This document shows positions 4,699 through 5,414 of a stretch of 5,414 bases of DNA, in pieces (the stretch's first letter is position 1; each line of letters begins with the position of its first letter). The notes under the pieces are model-generated. The model did not search any database and was not told where the DNA came from. It saw only the letters and a program-made list of their open reading frames with translations. The DNA is from Desulfarculaceae bacterium. GTDB taxonomy: Bacteria > Desulfobacterota > Desulfobacteria > Desulfobacterales > Desulfobacteraceae. The stretch is taken from positions 1 through 5,414 of the forward strand of contig JAIPEK010000172.1 of NCBI GenBank assembly GCA_021737205.1. The letters are read 5' to 3'. The translations under genes were made by a program, and so were the position numbers.

Positions 4699-5414
4699 AT
4701 GGAATCAGGGAGTATTGTCGAGTATATCGATCAGCAGAAAATCATTACAGCGGTCATCTTACATGTCAAAAACGGCAAGCTGCGTTTGTTGACGGAGAAC
4801 AACAGAGAGATCAATTTTTCAGAAAAACGGCTTTCCCATATTTCCCGGGAAAAACTCGACTGCAGCACCAACAAGGATTTTATAGTCAAACAGCTTAAAA
4901 AGATCAACCGGAACCGCCAATGCCTTTCCGAAAAAATCGATATCGCGGAATTATGGGAGGTGCTGCACGAAGAAAACCAGGAAATCGACATCTCCACCAT
5001 GACGCACTTCTGTTTCGATCCGCCGGTTTCCTCTGATAATGAAGCCGCGGTTCTGCGCGCTTTCTTCAACGACAGGCTATACTTCAAGTTCGGAAAAACC
5101 GGTTTCCGGCCCTACACCCCCGAACAGCAGGAACACAAGAAAAGACAGGAAATGGAAGCGCAACGCAGGGAGCGACTCATTGAAAAAGGCGGCCTTTGGA
5201 TCAAGGCGGTGACGGAAAACCATGAGGATGCGCAAACCTTTGAAGATCCTGAAGTGATCCGTATCCTGAAACAGTATCACATTCATGAGAAAAACAGCCC
5301 GGACGCCTCAATCGCAAAGGCGATTCTCAAGAAGGCCAACCTCGGCACCCCGGACCAGATATTCAGTATACTGGTCCGGGCCGGGATCTGGGATACGGAT
5401 GAAAACATCGATCT
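4699..5414 (+). CDS. RNB-domain (RNase II/R family) exoribonuclease, N-terminal part
   Basis: The frame is open for 238 codons to the window edge; the catalytic RNB domain would lie beyond it. The visible part resembles the N-terminus of ribonuclease II-like proteins of deltaproteobacteria, which begin with a segment like SIVEYIDQQKI followed by LRLLTENNRE. Residues 1-48 look like a small beta-barrel, similar to an SH3- or OB-like fold. Residues 50-135 form a helical part (ELWEVL at 84-89; AFFNDRLYFKF at 121-131), residues 141-163 are a charged, possibly coiled helix, and residues 165-238 form a further helical segment. Such enzymes degrade RNA 3' to 5' in the cytoplasm. Without the RNB motif in view this rests on remembered family similarity. 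The ATG is chosen because an in-frame TGA lies at 4669-4671 and no other ATG or GTG intervenes. No Shine-Dalgarno is present, consistent with the promoter placement. Confidence 0.75.
   Translation, partial: MESGSIVEYIDQQKIITAVILHVKNGKLRLLTENNREINFSEKRLSHISREKLDCSTNKDFIVKQLKKINRNRQCLSEKIDIAELWEVLHEENQEIDISTMTHFCFDPPVSSDNEAAVLRAFFNDRLYFKFGKTGFRPYTPEQQEHKKRQEMEAQRRERLIEKGGLWIKAVTENHEDAQTFEDPEVIRILKQYHIHEKNSPDASIAKAILKKANLGTPDQIFSILVRAGIWDTDENID

Overview
The window looks like ordinary chromosome from an anaerobic, sulfate-reducer-type deltaproteobacterium (Desulfobacterota, perhaps Desulfobacterales). This is inferred from the protein families present: a selenocysteine elongation factor (SelB), a heme chaperone of the radical SAM type (HemW), a CX4CX2C radical SAM protein, and an RNB-family ribonuclease with an N-terminal region that I recall from this group. 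No database search was possible. Base composition is moderate and even across the window. I see no insertion sequence, phage gene, tRNA, rRNA or CRISPR array.

Layout, left to right: the 3' end of selB (+, to 554); hemW (-, 538-1698, TTG start); an uncharacterised radical SAM gene (-, 1691-2860) whose end overlaps the hemW start, so the two form an operon; a 167-bp divergent intergenic region (2861-3027) with a good sigma70-type promoter facing mltG; mltG (+, 3028-4050); a gene for an Smr-domain protein (-, 4040-4606); a 92-bp divergent intergenic region (4607-4698) with two back-to-back promoters; and the 5' part of an RNB-family exoribonuclease gene (+, 4699 to the window end). No gene-free stretch exceeds 300 bases.

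The genes are housekeeping functions without one shared pathway: selenoprotein synthesis, heme delivery, peptidoglycan chain termination, a nuclease-like Smr protein and RNA decay. The packing is very tight. Both convergent gene pairs overlap through their stop codons, leaving no room for a conventional terminator.

The points most worth a second look are: (1) an in-frame TAG inside selB where relatives carry a leucine, followed nine bases later by an ATG; (2) two divergent genes, smr and the ribonuclease, whose predicted promoters place the transcription start at or within two bases of the start codon, so both mRNAs may be leaderless; (3) the mltG leader, which holds a short hairpin, a perfect AGGAGG followed by an 8-codon mini-ORF, and a four-copy 7-bp tandem repeat. 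I did not find convincing evidence for a wholly new multi-gene system.
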